Below are positions 24,832-34,086 of a stretch of DNA of 64,000 nucleotides, piece after piece; the first letter of the stretch is position 1; every line of letters starts with the position of its first letter. Below the pieces are notes generated by a model. It was not told the origin of the DNA, searched no databases, and saw only the letters and a list, made by a program, of their open reading frames with translations. The DNA is from Candidatus Liberimonas magnetica (GTDB lineage: Bacteria > Elusimicrobiota > Endomicrobiia > Endomicrobiales > JAFGIL01): contig JAJAPY010000001.1 in the NCBI GenBank assembly GCA_020523885.1, forward strand, positions 1 through 64,000, read 5' to 3'. The position numbers and the translations under genes are program-made.

Positions 24832-26532
24832 ATGAAGCTTAATGATGTTATTAGCCTTGGGGTAGAACAAAAAAAAATGCGAACAACTATTACACTTGAT
24901 AAATTCTCTCATCAACCATATGTTCTGTCACGAGGCATAACAAAGGGAACTAATCTGGGATTGATAGCTTATGCCGAACGCATAGCGGAAGATTATTTAA
25001 ATAAGTCTTCTGCAAATGAAAGAAAATCAAAAGGGCAGTTTTTTACACCTCGGCAAGTCAGCTTGTTCATGGCCAGTTTGTTGAATATAGATAAGCAAAA
25101 GTTCAGTGTGTTAGATCCTGGAGCCGGGACAGGTATGCTCAGCGCTGCTGTCTGCGAAAGTATCCTGTCTTCCAGAAAGCAGATTGATTTCTCATTGGAT
25201 GCATATGAGACTGATTCAGAAGTGATTCCGCTGCTTGAAAATGTCCTTCATAAATGTCAGACTGTCCTTAGAGAAAATGGTCATAAATTCAAATATAGAA
25301 TTATTGCAAAAGATTTTATTTTGGATAACTCTCACCGGATAAAAACACAGCTTGATTTTGGAGAGAGAGAAACTTCATTATCTTATGATTATATAATTTC
25401 CAATCCTCCATATTATAAACTCAATAAAAACTCACCACAAACCCTTCTTTTAAATGAAATTGTGTCAGGTCAACCCAATATCTATACCTTTTTTATGACA
25501 TTGTCCCTTGATATGCTAAAGTCGGATGGAAAAATGATGTTTATCACTCCGAGAAGTTTTTGCTCAGGGTTATACTTCAAGCCTTTCAGGAAATGGTTGT
25601 TACAGCACGGGCAGATAACAAATATTCACATGTTTGAATCACGAAGTAATGTTTTTGGTAATGGCACTGTTTTGCAGGAAAGTATTATAACCGGAATAAT
25701 GCCCAAAAAGAATGAGGTTGAAAGCAATAAAGTAACAATCAGCACAAGTCAGGATGGCTCATTTCATAATCTGAAGAAGGTTGATATTGACTATCAAGAT
25801 ATTTTACATCAGATAAATGGTCAATTAATGATAAAGGTTCCAGTAACAAAGACAGATGTCAAAGTTCAGCATATAGTTAATTCATGGGAATATACATTAA
25901 AAGATTTTGGAATGAAAGTTTCGACAGGTCCGGTAGTTTCTTTCAGGGCTGAAAAATATTTATCTACTGAATTTATTGATGAAAATAAAACTGTCCCGCT
26001 TTTATGGATGCATAATATTCAAAACATGAATATTGTCTGGCCCATAGAAAAGAAGAAAAGAGGGCTTGCTATAAAATTAGAAAAAGGTACGGCTCCTGTT
26101 TTGGTTCCGGTAAAAAACTATGTTCTTGTCAAAAGGTTCAGTTCAAAGGAACAAAAAAGAAGATTGTATGCCGGGGTGCTATTAAAATCAAAATTCAAGT
26201 ATGATAAAGTGGGAATTGAAAATCACCTTAATTATATTTATAGATATCACGATATTCTCTCAACGGATGAGGTTTACGGAGTTGCGGGTATTCTAAACTC
26301 ATCTTTGATGGACATGTTTTTCAGGATGCTTAACGGTAGTACTCAAGTTAATGCTGTTGATATAGATAATTTGCCCCTGCCTTCTCTTGAAAAGATCAAG
26401 GAATTAGGGAAGACTATCATGGCAAGGAAACCTTCTATCGGGATAGAATTAGACAAAGTGATTATTGACGTTTTGGGAATAGATAATGATATTCTTCTGG
26501 AATTAAACGGAGGCAATGACGTAAATGAGTAA
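24832..26532 (+). CDS. Type II N6-adenine DNA methyltransferase (PstI/BsuBI-type)
   Basis: A 566-aa gamma-type adenine methyltransferase. Motif X-like SKGQFFTP comes first, then SAM-binding motif I DPGAGTG, then catalytic motif IV SNPPYY, followed by a C-terminal region expected to recognise the target (VYGVAGILNSSLMDMFFR near the end). It would methylate adenine in the site cut by the partner endonuclease. By family that is probably CTGCAG, but the sequence does not prove specificity. Its stop overlaps the endonuclease start by 8 bases. Codon use looks more AT-rich than the housekeeping neighbours, consistent with horizontal acquisition. Confidence 0.9.
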   Translation: MKLNDVISLGVEQKKMRTTITLDKFSHQPYVLSRGITKGTNLGLIAYAERIAEDYLNKSSANERKSKGQFFTPRQVSLFMASLLNIDKQKFSVLDPGAGTGMLSAAVCESILSSRKQIDFSLDAYETDSEVIPLLENVLHKCQTVLRENGHKFKYRIIAKDFILDNSHRIKTQLDFGERETSLSYDYIISNPPYYKLNKNSPQTLLLNEIVSGQPNIYTFFMTLSLDMLKSDGKMMFITPRSFCSGLYFKPFRKWLLQHGQITNIHMFESRSNVFGNGTVLQESIITGIMPKKNEVESNKVTISTSQDGSFHNLKKVDIDYQDILHQINGQLMIKVPVTKTDVKVQHIVNSWEYTLKDFGMKVSTGPVVSFRAEKYLSTEFIDENKTVPLLWMHNIQNMNIVWPIEKKKRGLAIKLEKGTAPVLVPVKNYVLVKRFSSKEQKRRLYAGVLLKSKFKYDKVGIENHLNYIYRYHDILSTDEVYGVAGILNSSLMDMFFRMLNGSTQVNAVDIDNLPLPSLEKIKELGKTIMARKPSIGIELDKVIIDVLGIDNDILLELNGGNDVNE

Positions 26533-27457
26533 AATAAAACAGGGCTTGGACATTTTGATAAAAATGGGAATTCCCAGAGCGCAGCAAAATGAGCGATCGT
26601 CTTTGACTTTGTTAGCTGTACTGAATATAAAAGAGAGAAGCCCGTGGTCAAGTGCGAAGAAACGATTAATTAGAATTCATGACATTTTAGGGTTTATTGA
26701 ATATAATTATAAAAAGAAGTATGCCGAGAATACCCGAGAAACCATAAGGAGACAAACCTTACAGCAGCTTGAACAGGCGGGAATCGTTGAAAGAAATTCT
26801 GATGATCCATCAAGACTAACCAACAGTCCCAACACAGTCTATAATATAACCAATGAAGCTCTGGAAGCGATACGAAAATACAATGATCCTTTATTTGAAA
26901 GAGCTCTTCATAGGTTTATTTCGGAAAAAGGACGGCTTATTGACAAGTATGATAGACGGAAAGCACAAAATCAAATAAAATTGGTTGTTCCGGATGGAAA
27001 GACTATCAATTTTTCTCCGGGGGAACACAACGAGCTGCAGATAAAAATAATCAAGCAACTGTTGCCGCGCTTTTGTGTGAATGCCGAACTTGTATATGTG
27101 GGTGATACAGCAAATAAACTACTTTTTATTAAAGATGAATTACTTAAGGATTTGAATGTCCCAATAACAAACCACGATAAACTGCCTGATATTGTTCTTT
27201 ATGATCGAGCCAAGAAACATTTATTTCTGATCGAGGCTGTAACATCACATGGTCCTATATCTCCCAAAAGACATGTAGAGCTGGAAAAAATATTAAAGGA
27301 TTGCAAAACCGTTAAGATATACATAAGTGCATTCTTGAGCTCTAGGGAATTCAAAAGACACTTTGATAATATCGCATGGGAAACGGAAGTCTGGATTGCA
27401 GAAAATCCTGACCATATGATTCACTTTAACGGACCTAACTTTTTTACTGCCTACTAA
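26525..27457 (+). CDS. BsuBI/PstI family type II restriction endonuclease
   Basis: A 310-aa endonuclease. The N-terminal ~130 residues are a winged-helix-like specificity region. The C-terminal nuclease domain carries the family signature: HNELQIKIIKQLLPRF, LVYVGDTANK, then KLPDIVLYD and LIEAVTSHGPI, whose Asp, Glu and following residues form the PD-(D/E)xK-type site. Family members cut CTGCAG leaving 3' overhangs. The gene overlaps the methyltransferase by 8 bases, ensuring methylase is made first. It stops one base from the stop of the convergent barrel gene, with no terminator visible in between. The system looks intact. Confidence 0.93.
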   Translation: MSKIKQGLDILIKMGIPRAQQNERSSLTLLAVLNIKERSPWSSAKKRLIRIHDILGFIEYNYKKKYAENTRETIRRQTLQQLEQAGIVERNSDDPSRLTNSPNTVYNITNEALEAIRKYNDPLFERALHRFISEKGRLIDKYDRRKAQNQIKLVVPDGKTINFSPGEHNELQIKIIKQLLPRFCVNAELVYVGDTANKLLFIKDELLKDLNVPITNHDKLPDIVLYDRAKKHLFLIEAVTSHGPISPKRHVELEKILKDCKTVKIYISAFLSSREFKRHFDNIAWETEVWIAENPDHMIHFNGPNFFTAY

Positions 27458-27458
27458 G

Positions 27459-28742
27459 CTAGAAAGTTATTCCAACTGTAAGTTCAATGTCAAACTTTGT
27501 ATTTAGGATACTATATTCTCTGTTTTGCTCTCCGATAAAAGAGTTTACCAGTAACCCGAAAGAAAAATCACTTAAATTCTTATAAGTAACTCCGCTCGAC
27601 AATATCCCTGAATTGTCGTTGCAGTTCCTTATGTAATTAAGGTTAAAGGTCATATCCGTAACTATAAACCTTCCTACGCTTATAAATACCGCGTCATAAT
27701 ACTTTGAATAATAGTTTTGGCTGTACAATCCGGATGCCAAAAAAAACATTTTTTTTGTCCCTGATATTGGTGTTCCGGAAAAAGAATAAATATTGTTGTC
27801 TCCGAAAACGTCATCGGTATATCCTGTGCCGTTGTAAAAAAACTCGTTCGTTACAGATATCCTGTCGTTAAAATTTCCGAGGTCAAAATATTTGGTCATG
27901 GCCAGGCTTGCCCTCGGCGACCACTGGCCATTAAGCCGGCCCGTTCTTAAAACCCCGTTCTCTTCTATCATCCTGTCGCTTATGTCGTCCTTTGAAACAC
28001 TTATTTCTCCCAGAAGGTCTATATGGAAAAGGCGGGAAGAAAAGTCATACCCGTAAGCCGGGGATTTTTGGCTTTTTAACCAGGTGGATAAAGCCATTTC
28101 GGTATTGCCGCATAAAAACTCGAACTTGAATGCGCCTGAAGCGTCTTCGGATTTATTTGCACCGTTTGTATCTATGAAACTGTAAAGATTATATTTCGTA
28201 CCAAAGGGCACGTGCACCTTTACACCGTAAGTGCCTTCCCTGTAGCCTATCTTTCTTATAAACGGTATTTTTTCGATATTGATAAAGTCCGTAGGGTTCC
28301 ATAAATAGCAGCGTCCCCACTGCAAAACCTGTTTTCCTGTGCGGAAATATACTTTCTTATCCAGGTTAAAGTCAAAAAACAACTCCCTCCAATAGGTAGT
28401 CGTTGCATTTGTCTGGGAATTGATGCCTATTTCAATGTTTGCAAAGACCTTCATCATGTTTTTTAAGCGCGCATCAAGAAAAAGGTTGCAGACCGTAAAA
28501 GTGTATAAAGAATCAGTTGTTGAACTGCTCAATAATACGTTGTTTATCATTGCGGAAGTAAGTTCGCCGGAAAATCCGATGCTCTTTTTTTCTTCCTTTA
28601 AAAGAGGCGGATTTTTAGAAGATGTGTTTTCCGTTATCATGGAATCCGGATTGGAGAAGTATTCGTTTTCGTTCTCTGCAAAACAGCAAAAGGAAAAAGA
28701 AGTAAGTATAAATGAAACAATAATATAACGTTTTATATGCAC
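27459..28742 (-). CDS. Outer-membrane beta-barrel protein (DUF1302-like)
   Basis: A 427-aa exported protein with a signal peptide (residues 1 to ~22, ending CCFA). An alternating hydrophobic pattern rich in Tyr, Phe and Asn follows to a C-terminal aromatic residue (VGITF), the usual last barrel strand. The segment FRTGKQVLQWGRCYLWNPTD resembles the strand motif of DUF1302-type barrels. The GTG start has a GGAGAG site upstream. It is the last gene downstream of the ABC ATPase, two permeases and a lipoprotein-sorting-like protein, suggesting it is the outer-membrane partner of an export pathway. A porin role cannot be excluded. Confidence 0.75.
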   Translation of the reverse strand: MHIKRYIIVSFILTSFSFCCFAENENEYFSNPDSMITENTSSKNPPLLKEEKKSIGFSGELTSAMINNVLLSSSTTDSLYTFTVCNLFLDARLKNMMKVFANIEIGINSQTNATTTYWRELFFDFNLDKKVYFRTGKQVLQWGRCYLWNPTDFINIEKIPFIRKIGYREGTYGVKVHVPFGTKYNLYSFIDTNGANKSEDASGAFKFEFLCGNTEMALSTWLKSQKSPAYGYDFSSRLFHIDLLGEISVSKDDISDRMIEENGVLRTGRLNGQWSPRASLAMTKYFDLGNFNDRISVTNEFFYNGTGYTDDVFGDNNIYSFSGTPISGTKKMFFLASGLYSQNYYSKYYDAVFISVGRFIVTDMTFNLNYIRNCNDNSGILSSGVTYKNLSDFSFGLLVNSFIGEQNREYSILNTKFDIELTVGITF

Positions 28743-28780
28743 ATTGCTCTCCGATTTTCTTAATCCTCACATAAAGAGCT

Positions 28781-28891
28781 TGTCATTGCGAGGAGTCCCG
28801 CCCTGGCGGGATAAACTCCGCGACGCGGCAATCTTGGTGTTTAAACGAAAAGACAAGATTGCTTCTCCCGCTTTGCGGGATCGCAATGACA
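28781..28891. repeat. Palindromic repeat, 'TTGCGAG' family, copy 3
   Basis: TGTCATTGCGAGGAG at the left and TCGCAATGACA at the right, with extra hairpins TCCCGCCCTGGCGGGA and CCCGCTTTGCGGG inserted. It separates the barrel gene from the lipoprotein-sorting-like gene. Confidence 0.9.
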
Positions 28892-28928
28892 CCTTTTAGG
28901 TTGGAACTGAGGATTACGATATTTGAGA

Positions 28929-29693
28929 TTACTTGCTTAAATTTTCAAGGTAAGCTTTAGTAAATATGCTGTCCTCAAGCTTTCCCATTATAATACTTGA
29001 TATATCAACTATTGTTTTATTGCCTTTTTCAAACTCATCAACAAATATCTGTTTTACCGGCATATACCTTCCGTCAATAATAGTGTATTTTATATAATAA
29101 GCGGTCTGCATGAGAGTGCCTGACATGGAATAGGATTCCTCTTTAAGTATAAGGTTGTTATCTTTTCGCACCCAGTACGTTTTTTTAGGATAGTCCACGT
29201 CATTGATTATGGCTTTGGCCTCGAACTTATAGACCGGTATCTGGCCTAAGACTTCTTCGCTAATTATTTCTTTCGAATCTTTGTCGAGGGCCGGAGCGTA
29301 CATTTCGGTAAGCTTCCTGTTTTCAAAATCTCCGCCGTGCGCGTCGCTGCCGCCGATGTTCTCGTCCCTGTTGATGTGCTGGAAAGTCCGTGTATTTTTG
29401 CGGTACATCCAGAAATTATCGCCCACGCGCAGGTACCCGTTGCCTTTTTCGTTTTCCGGGGCGGACATGATGATCAAAAAAGAATTATCCGAGTCCCTCC
29501 TGTAATACAGCATTTCTATTATTTTTGTCCCCTGGCCTACTTTCTGCTGGGTAAGAAGCACGTTTGCCCTGCCGTCGCCTTTTAACTCGTATATTTTTTC
29601 AATGGTTTTAAGTATAGGCATTACCCTGCTTTCGCAATAAGCATTAATAGATAAGAAAGCGATCATAAATGATGCAAAAAAAATGTTTTTCAA
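28929..29693 (-). CDS. Outer membrane lipoprotein-sorting-like protein (LolA-type fold)
   Basis: A 254-aa periplasmic protein with a signal peptide (residues 1 to ~20, ending NAYC/ESR). The mature part matches proteins labelled outer membrane lipoprotein-sorting protein: NGYLRVGDNFWMYRKNTRTF, GGDFENRKLTEMY and KKTYWVRKDNNLIL are typical. These LolA-fold proteins accompany FtsX-type ABC permeases and may carry a lipidic cargo to the outer membrane. The TTG start has GGAG upstream. It lies downstream of the permease at 29776 with a 70-bp palindrome between them. Confidence 0.87.
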   Translation of the reverse strand: MKNIFFASFMIAFLSINAYCESRVMPILKTIEKIYELKGDGRANVLLTQQKVGQGTKIIEMLYYRRDSDNSFLIIMSAPENEKGNGYLRVGDNFWMYRKNTRTFQHINRDENIGGSDAHGGDFENRKLTEMYAPALDKDSKEIISEEVLGQIPVYKFEAKAIINDVDYPKKTYWVRKDNNLILKEESYSMSGTLMQTAYYIKYTIIDGRYMPVKQIFVDEFEKGNKTIVDISSIIMGKLEDSIFTKAYLENLSK

Positions 29694-29707
29694 TGCTCCT
29701 CCATATT

Positions 29708-29778
29708 ATTAGCGTATAGCGGATAGCGTAGAGCGTATAGGAAGGTCAAAGACTTTAACTATCCGCTATACGCTATTA
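29708..29778. repeat. Inverted repeat with AGCGTATAGCGGAT ends, copy 1
   Basis: Perfect 14-bp inverted arms at 29711-29724 and 29761-29774. The right edge overlaps the stop codon of the permease gene (29776-29778). A related element lies at 59231-59329. Confidence 0.85.
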
Positions 29779-31542
29779 TTCAAAGTGGCCTAGCGCTTTT
29801 GCGGGAGAGAGGTTGGACGCTCTTCTCGCAGGAAAAAACGCGGCTATCGTCGTGATCAAAAGTATAAGTAAAATAGTGCCTACAACGGTCATGATCGTAG
29901 GCAGGAAATATAAATGGCTGTTAACTAAAAGCATTCCAAGCGGGTTGTCTTCCATGGTTATTTTTATTGAGCTTAAGCCCCACATGGCAAGAAATGCCAA
30001 CAATATGCCTGCAACCGAGGCTATCAGCGACAAAAACATCGTTTCAAGCAGGAATATGTTCCTCACGTCATTTTTCTGCATCCCTATGGCGCGGATAGTG
30101 CCTATTTCCCGCGTTCGTTCCCGTATGCTCAGGCGCAGTGTGTTTACAACGCCAAGCAGTATAATAAAAAAAAGAACCAGGACCGCCGAAAGAGTGATAA
30201 GGTTTAGCACGCCTTCGAGTTTCAAAATATCGCTTGCACTCTCATACATCGTGCGGACATCAACAAGAGTGGCTTTCCATTTTCTTTTAGCCATCTGCCT
30301 GTATTTATCCTTCAGCTCGTCCGTATTCTTTGTACGCGGCAGCAGCACGAACTCCGGAGCGATAAGGTCATACCAGGGGTTGTCTTTTTTCGGAACAAAG
30401 ACATGCGTATAATTATCATAGTGCTTTGGCAGGTTATCGTAATATGTTTCATAGAATTTATCTTCGTTTACAAGTATCACGTTTTGCCCTAAAGTTTTGC
30501 CCGGGTTATATACAGCTGAAACCTTGTATGCCGCAGCTGCTGTTCTGTTTTCAAGCTTCATATCATAAGTTACGGTAAAAGGTTCGCCTACTGAAAGCCT
30601 TAATGAGTTTTTCAAATCTTTAGGTATGATCACAGCGTTGTTCTTTAAAGCATTTTCAAGCGACCCGTCTGTAATATTCAGTAATTTTGAGATCTTATCC
30701 TTGGACTGTTTATCTGCTTTGTAACCGAGTATGACCACATCGGCTTTTTTGTCCTTGTTTTTTGCCGAAGCACAAATGATCGCAAGCTCGGAGTTGATCT
30801 TTGCATGGATCCTGTCAGCAAGCGGCACTGCATTTTTCTTGGGGTCCTTTATAGTTATATTTATATTACCTGACTCATAGGGCCTGAAACCCAGCATTTG
30901 TTTGGCATTGTTCAACTCAACAAAAACAACCGGCTGCATGAATATGTTTTCGTTTTTCATTATACCGACAATAGTGATTTTTGAAGCCTGGTCCTGCCCG
31001 AAAATATTGGGGTAACGGAGCCTTATAATGTCATTTTTCTTCACGTTCAAATACTTTGCTTTTTCCTCAGATATAATTCCCGGGTTTTCCATGTCTTTTT
31101 TTTCAAGGTCTTCCCAGGAACCTTCAATAAGGCGGTATGATTCCTTTATTTCCTTCTTAGTTTCATTGCTTACGTTGGCAGAGGTATCAACGCCAATAAA
31201 AATAATATTGTCTGCTTTACCGTTACCCAGCGCCTTGCAGAACATCCCTATGGCTTCATCGGCTTCAAGGACTATATCTTTTTCATCTTTTAAAAGATTA
31301 AAAAACCTTTCCTTATCCCTGCAGACTTCCCTTGAGACCATTCCCTTTTCATTAAAACTTATAGTAACATGCCCCGCAACCCACCTGATTATCTTGTTAA
31401 ACATTATATCCGATAGCCCGTGAGAAAAAGAGTTTGCGATGACAAGTATCATCACCCCGATGGCCATAGCCGAGCCCAGAAGTATATTGCGCCGTTTCTG
31501 GCGCAGCAGGTTGCGTAAACTTATCATCCCTAGTAATGGCAT
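29776..31542 (-). CDS. ABC transporter permease, FtsX/MacB-type (588 aa)
   Basis: Inner-membrane permease with the FtsX architecture: one N-terminal helix after RQKRRNILLGSAMAIG, a large periplasmic domain (residues ~45-420), then three C-terminal helices with the characteristic RERTREIGTIRAIGM coupling sequence and a final FPARRASNLSPAKAL. In LolC/E- or MacB-like systems such proteins extract or push substrates without moving them through the membrane. A GGAG site precedes the ATG. It pairs with the permease at 31651 and the ATPase at 33299. The cargo is not known. Confidence 0.9.
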   Translation of the reverse strand: MPLLGMISLRNLLRQKRRNILLGSAMAIGVMILVIANSFSHGLSDIMFNKIIRWVAGHVTISFNEKGMVSREVCRDKERFFNLLKDEKDIVLEADEAIGMFCKALGNGKADNIIFIGVDTSANVSNETKKEIKESYRLIEGSWEDLEKKDMENPGIISEEKAKYLNVKKNDIIRLRYPNIFGQDQASKITIVGIMKNENIFMQPVVFVELNNAKQMLGFRPYESGNINITIKDPKKNAVPLADRIHAKINSELAIICASAKNKDKKADVVILGYKADKQSKDKISKLLNITDGSLENALKNNAVIIPKDLKNSLRLSVGEPFTVTYDMKLENRTAAAAYKVSAVYNPGKTLGQNVILVNEDKFYETYYDNLPKHYDNYTHVFVPKKDNPWYDLIAPEFVLLPRTKNTDELKDKYRQMAKRKWKATLVDVRTMYESASDILKLEGVLNLITLSAVLVLFFIILLGVVNTLRLSIRERTREIGTIRAIGMQKNDVRNIFLLETMFLSLIASVAGILLAFLAMWGLSSIKITMEDNPLGMLLVNSHLYFLPTIMTVVGTILLILLITTIAAFFPARRASNLSPAKALGHFE

Positions 31543-31559
31543 ATTTTCTCCAAACTACT

Positions 31560-31643
31560 CATTGCAAATTGCAAATCGAGAAATTGCAAATTTCAAATAG
31601 AAAAGCAAGAAAGTCGTTAAACTTGCATTTTGCATTTTGCAAT
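31560..31643. repeat. Palindromic repeat, 'GCAAAATG' family, short form
   Basis: ATTGCAAATTGCAAAT at the left and ATTTTGCATTTTGCAAT at the right; the GC-rich inner hairpins are missing. It lies between the two permease genes. Confidence 0.75.
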
Positions 31644-31650
31644 AGTTGTA

Positions 31651-33180
31651 TCAGTCTCTTTGTATAGCATCAAGTGGAGTTATACTCCTTGCTATGCTGA
31701 CCGGATAAATAGCAGCTATAACAGTTACTAAAATTAATTGAAATATCGTAAGCGTGATATCTGAAAATTGAAGGATAGGGTGAAACGTATCTCCTCCGTA
31801 TAAAAGTTGTATCATGTCATTTTCAGAAGTGATCTTTAAAATAGGGATTATATTGACCGCAATAATGCCTAAGATGATCCCCAATCCGCCAAAAACAGAT
31901 GAAAGCATTCCTGTTTCTGCCCAAAACATGCCGCCTATAAAGCTTTTTCTTGCCCCTATGGCTCGCATCATGCCGATCTCGGACGAGCGCTCCAGCGCCG
32001 ACATTGAAAGCGTGTTTATGATTATTATTATCGCAACGCAGAACAGTATCGTGACAAACACGAACAAGGCGCTTTTTATTATTATGGTCATACTGCCTAC
32101 GGGCCCGATGGCTTTGTTCCAGGTGATAGCCCGCACTCCCAGCTTTTCATTTGAAAGTTCTGAATTTAGCTTTTTCAACGATATTTTTCTGGATACTCCG
32201 TTTTTCAACTTAACAAAAATAAGGTTATAAGCCCCTTCTTCAATATTCAATTCTGTTTTTGGTTTTGAGTCCTCTGCTTTAGCCAGCGTTATTTTCCTTT
32301 TACTGTCAACGAACATAGAACCGGATGAAAACAGGGAATCCATGTTAGAATCATCCGTTGAAAGAAGTTTTTTTTCTTCTTCGGGGATATCAATAGTTTT
32401 TGAGGCGGCTGAAAAATACCCCAGGCATTCGCGGTATGATTCGATATCGGCTATGCTGAAATGGCCGAATATCGTGTTCAACGCCAGGTATTTGATGACC
32501 CCCTTTACCTGGAAACGGATGTCGGTGGACGAATTTGTTTCATTCATCCCCATGAGTACTACGCTGGAAGAAAGAAGAAGCTCCTGTGAATCCTTGGTAA
32601 GATCTTTCTGGGCTTCTTTGCTTAAGTGTTCCTTTACTAATTTTCCGCCTTCCGGAATTACCCATTTATTCGTATATTTGTAATATTCCTCGCGCGCTGA
32701 AGTGGGGACGAGTATGCCTTTTTCGTTTTTGTTCAATAAACGGCCTTCGACTACCGTAATATTGCCCTGGAACATCTTCTGGTATTGTTCAAAATCAACG
32801 CCCAGGAGAAAGGCGAAACCAGGCTCATAGCCCTGGTCGCTTAAAGACATGGCCAAATTTTTTCCTGCGGGCAGGAATTTGTCTATATACTCTTGTTTTT
32901 GAAGAAGAGGTTTTATCTGCGGGTAGTTGGTAATAGGTTCTACCGTCCTTCCCATCATTTCAAATAAGACATTGTCGAATTTTTGTTTATCCGATATTAC
33001 GGCCAGGTCTCCCATGAAAGCATTTACGATATTATTCTCTATGCCTCTATTCATCCCGGAAATAACACCGTTTCCCATGGTCATAAGAAAAGATCCGAGA
33101 AGAAGTATAACCCCGATAATAAGGCTTTTTCCTTTATGCCGTAAAATATTGCGCCAGGCGATCGTGAAAATCAAATTCAT
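31651..33180 (-). CDS. ABC transporter permease, FtsX/MacB-type (509 aa)
   Basis: Second permease of the system: N-terminal helix after WRNILRHKGKSLIIG, a periplasmic domain to about residue 360, and three C-terminal helices with the coupling motif LERSSEIGMMRAIGA and IYPVSIARSITPLDA at the end. It is shorter in the periplasmic domain than its partner, suggesting a LolC/LolE-like asymmetric pair. AAGGAAA precedes the ATG. It is transcribed after the ATPase and before the second permease. Confidence 0.9.
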   Translation of the reverse strand: MNLIFTIAWRNILRHKGKSLIIGVILLLGSFLMTMGNGVISGMNRGIENNIVNAFMGDLAVISDKQKFDNVLFEMMGRTVEPITNYPQIKPLLQKQEYIDKFLPAGKNLAMSLSDQGYEPGFAFLLGVDFEQYQKMFQGNITVVEGRLLNKNEKGILVPTSAREEYYKYTNKWVIPEGGKLVKEHLSKEAQKDLTKDSQELLLSSSVVLMGMNETNSSTDIRFQVKGVIKYLALNTIFGHFSIADIESYRECLGYFSAASKTIDIPEEEKKLLSTDDSNMDSLFSSGSMFVDSKRKITLAKAEDSKPKTELNIEEGAYNLIFVKLKNGVSRKISLKKLNSELSNEKLGVRAITWNKAIGPVGSMTIIIKSALFVFVTILFCVAIIIIINTLSMSALERSSEIGMMRAIGARKSFIGGMFWAETGMLSSVFGGLGIILGIIAVNIIPILKITSENDMIQLLYGGDTFHPILQFSDITLTIFQLILVTVIAAIYPVSIARSITPLDAIQRD

Positions 33181-33215
33181 TTATTTTCCTTGAGATATTA
33201 AAACAAAGAATTGTT

Positions 33216-33303
33216 TATATAGTCCCGTAAAGCAGGACACCAAAATTTTGCATTTTTCAATTTGATATTTGCATTTAAGTTAGTCCCGCAGAGCGGGACT
33301 AAC
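33216..33303. repeat. Palindromic repeat, 'GCAAAATG' family, overlapping an ABC gene stop
   Basis: Contains TAGTCCCGTAAAGCAGGAC, ATTTTGCATTTTTCAAT and TTAGTCCCGCAGAGCGGGAC. The TAG stop of the ATPase gene (33299-33301) is part of the repeat, so the repeat edge sets the last residues of that protein. Confidence 0.82.
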
Positions 33304-33973
33304 TTGCTATTTGTCCGTCTTTTATTTTTGTTATATTACTTGCGTATTTAAGCACGTTTGCATCGTGTGTTGAAAAAATGAAGGTAGTTTTCTCTATTCT
33401 GTTCATTTCACGCATAAGCTCTAAAATAGAGGCTCCTGTGACCGAATCAAGGTTTGCGGTCGGTTCGTCAGCAAGCACTAGATCCGGGTTTGTAACAAGA
33501 GCCCTTGCGATAGCGACACGCTGGCGCTGGCCTCCTGAAAGCTCAGAGGGCCGGTGAACAGCGAATTCTTTCAGGCCGACCTCATCGATCAGTTGTTCAG
33601 CCCTTTTACGCACTTCGGCTTTAGAATACTTTTTCATGAGCAAAAGGGGGAATTCGACGTTTTCTATCACATCAAGAACCGGGATAAGATTAAATGTCTG
33701 GAAAATAAAGCCGATTTTGTTCAACCTTATATCAGTTATCTGCCTGTCGTTCAATGCGGTTATCTCATTGCCTCCTACTTTAACGCTTCCTTCAGTAGCA
33801 AAATCTATGCATCCGATCACATTTAATAGAGTAGTTTTTCCGCTGCCAGAAGGGCCTATTATGCTCATGAAGTCGCCCTGCTGGACCTCAAAATCGATCC
33901 CTCTTAAGGCATGTACTTTAGTGTTGCCGAGTTCGTAATCTTTTTTAAGCCCTTTTATTTCTATAATATTCAT
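33299..33973 (-). CDS. ABC transporter ATP-binding protein (LolD/MacB-type)
   Basis: A 224-aa ATPase that powers the two FtsX-type permeases. Walker A is GPSGSGKTT, the signature is LSGGQRQRVAIARAL, Walker B is LVLADEPT, and the H-loop is FSTHD. The N-terminal HALRGIDFEVQQGDF is typical of the LolD/FtsE/MacB group. I start at the ATG at 33973, which has GGAG upstream; an in-frame ATG 12 codons earlier is poorly placed. It is the first gene of the minus-strand operon ATPase-permease-permease-LolA-like-barrel. Confidence 0.93.
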   Translation of the reverse strand: MNIIEIKGLKKDYELGNTKVHALRGIDFEVQQGDFMSIIGPSGSGKTTLLNVIGCIDFATEGSVKVGGNEITALNDRQITDIRLNKIGFIFQTFNLIPVLDVIENVEFPLLLMKKYSKAEVRKRAEQLIDEVGLKEFAVHRPSELSGGQRQRVAIARALVTNPDLVLADEPTANLDSVTGASILELMREMNRIEKTTFIFSTHDANVLKYASNITKIKDGQIAS

Positions 33974-34086
33974 ATAGTTCTCCAAAGTTTGGGGATTCAA
34001 CAATCTCAATTAAGGAATTATAACAAAAAAGATTGAACAAATTCAATGTTGTTTTAGGGATGGTTTTAGGTAAGAAAAAGAAAAAA

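Noticed and set aside
29281-29585. Plus-strand frames antisense to the lipoprotein-sorting-like gene
   Set aside because: They mirror coding composition of the minus-strand gene and have no ribosome binding site or domain.
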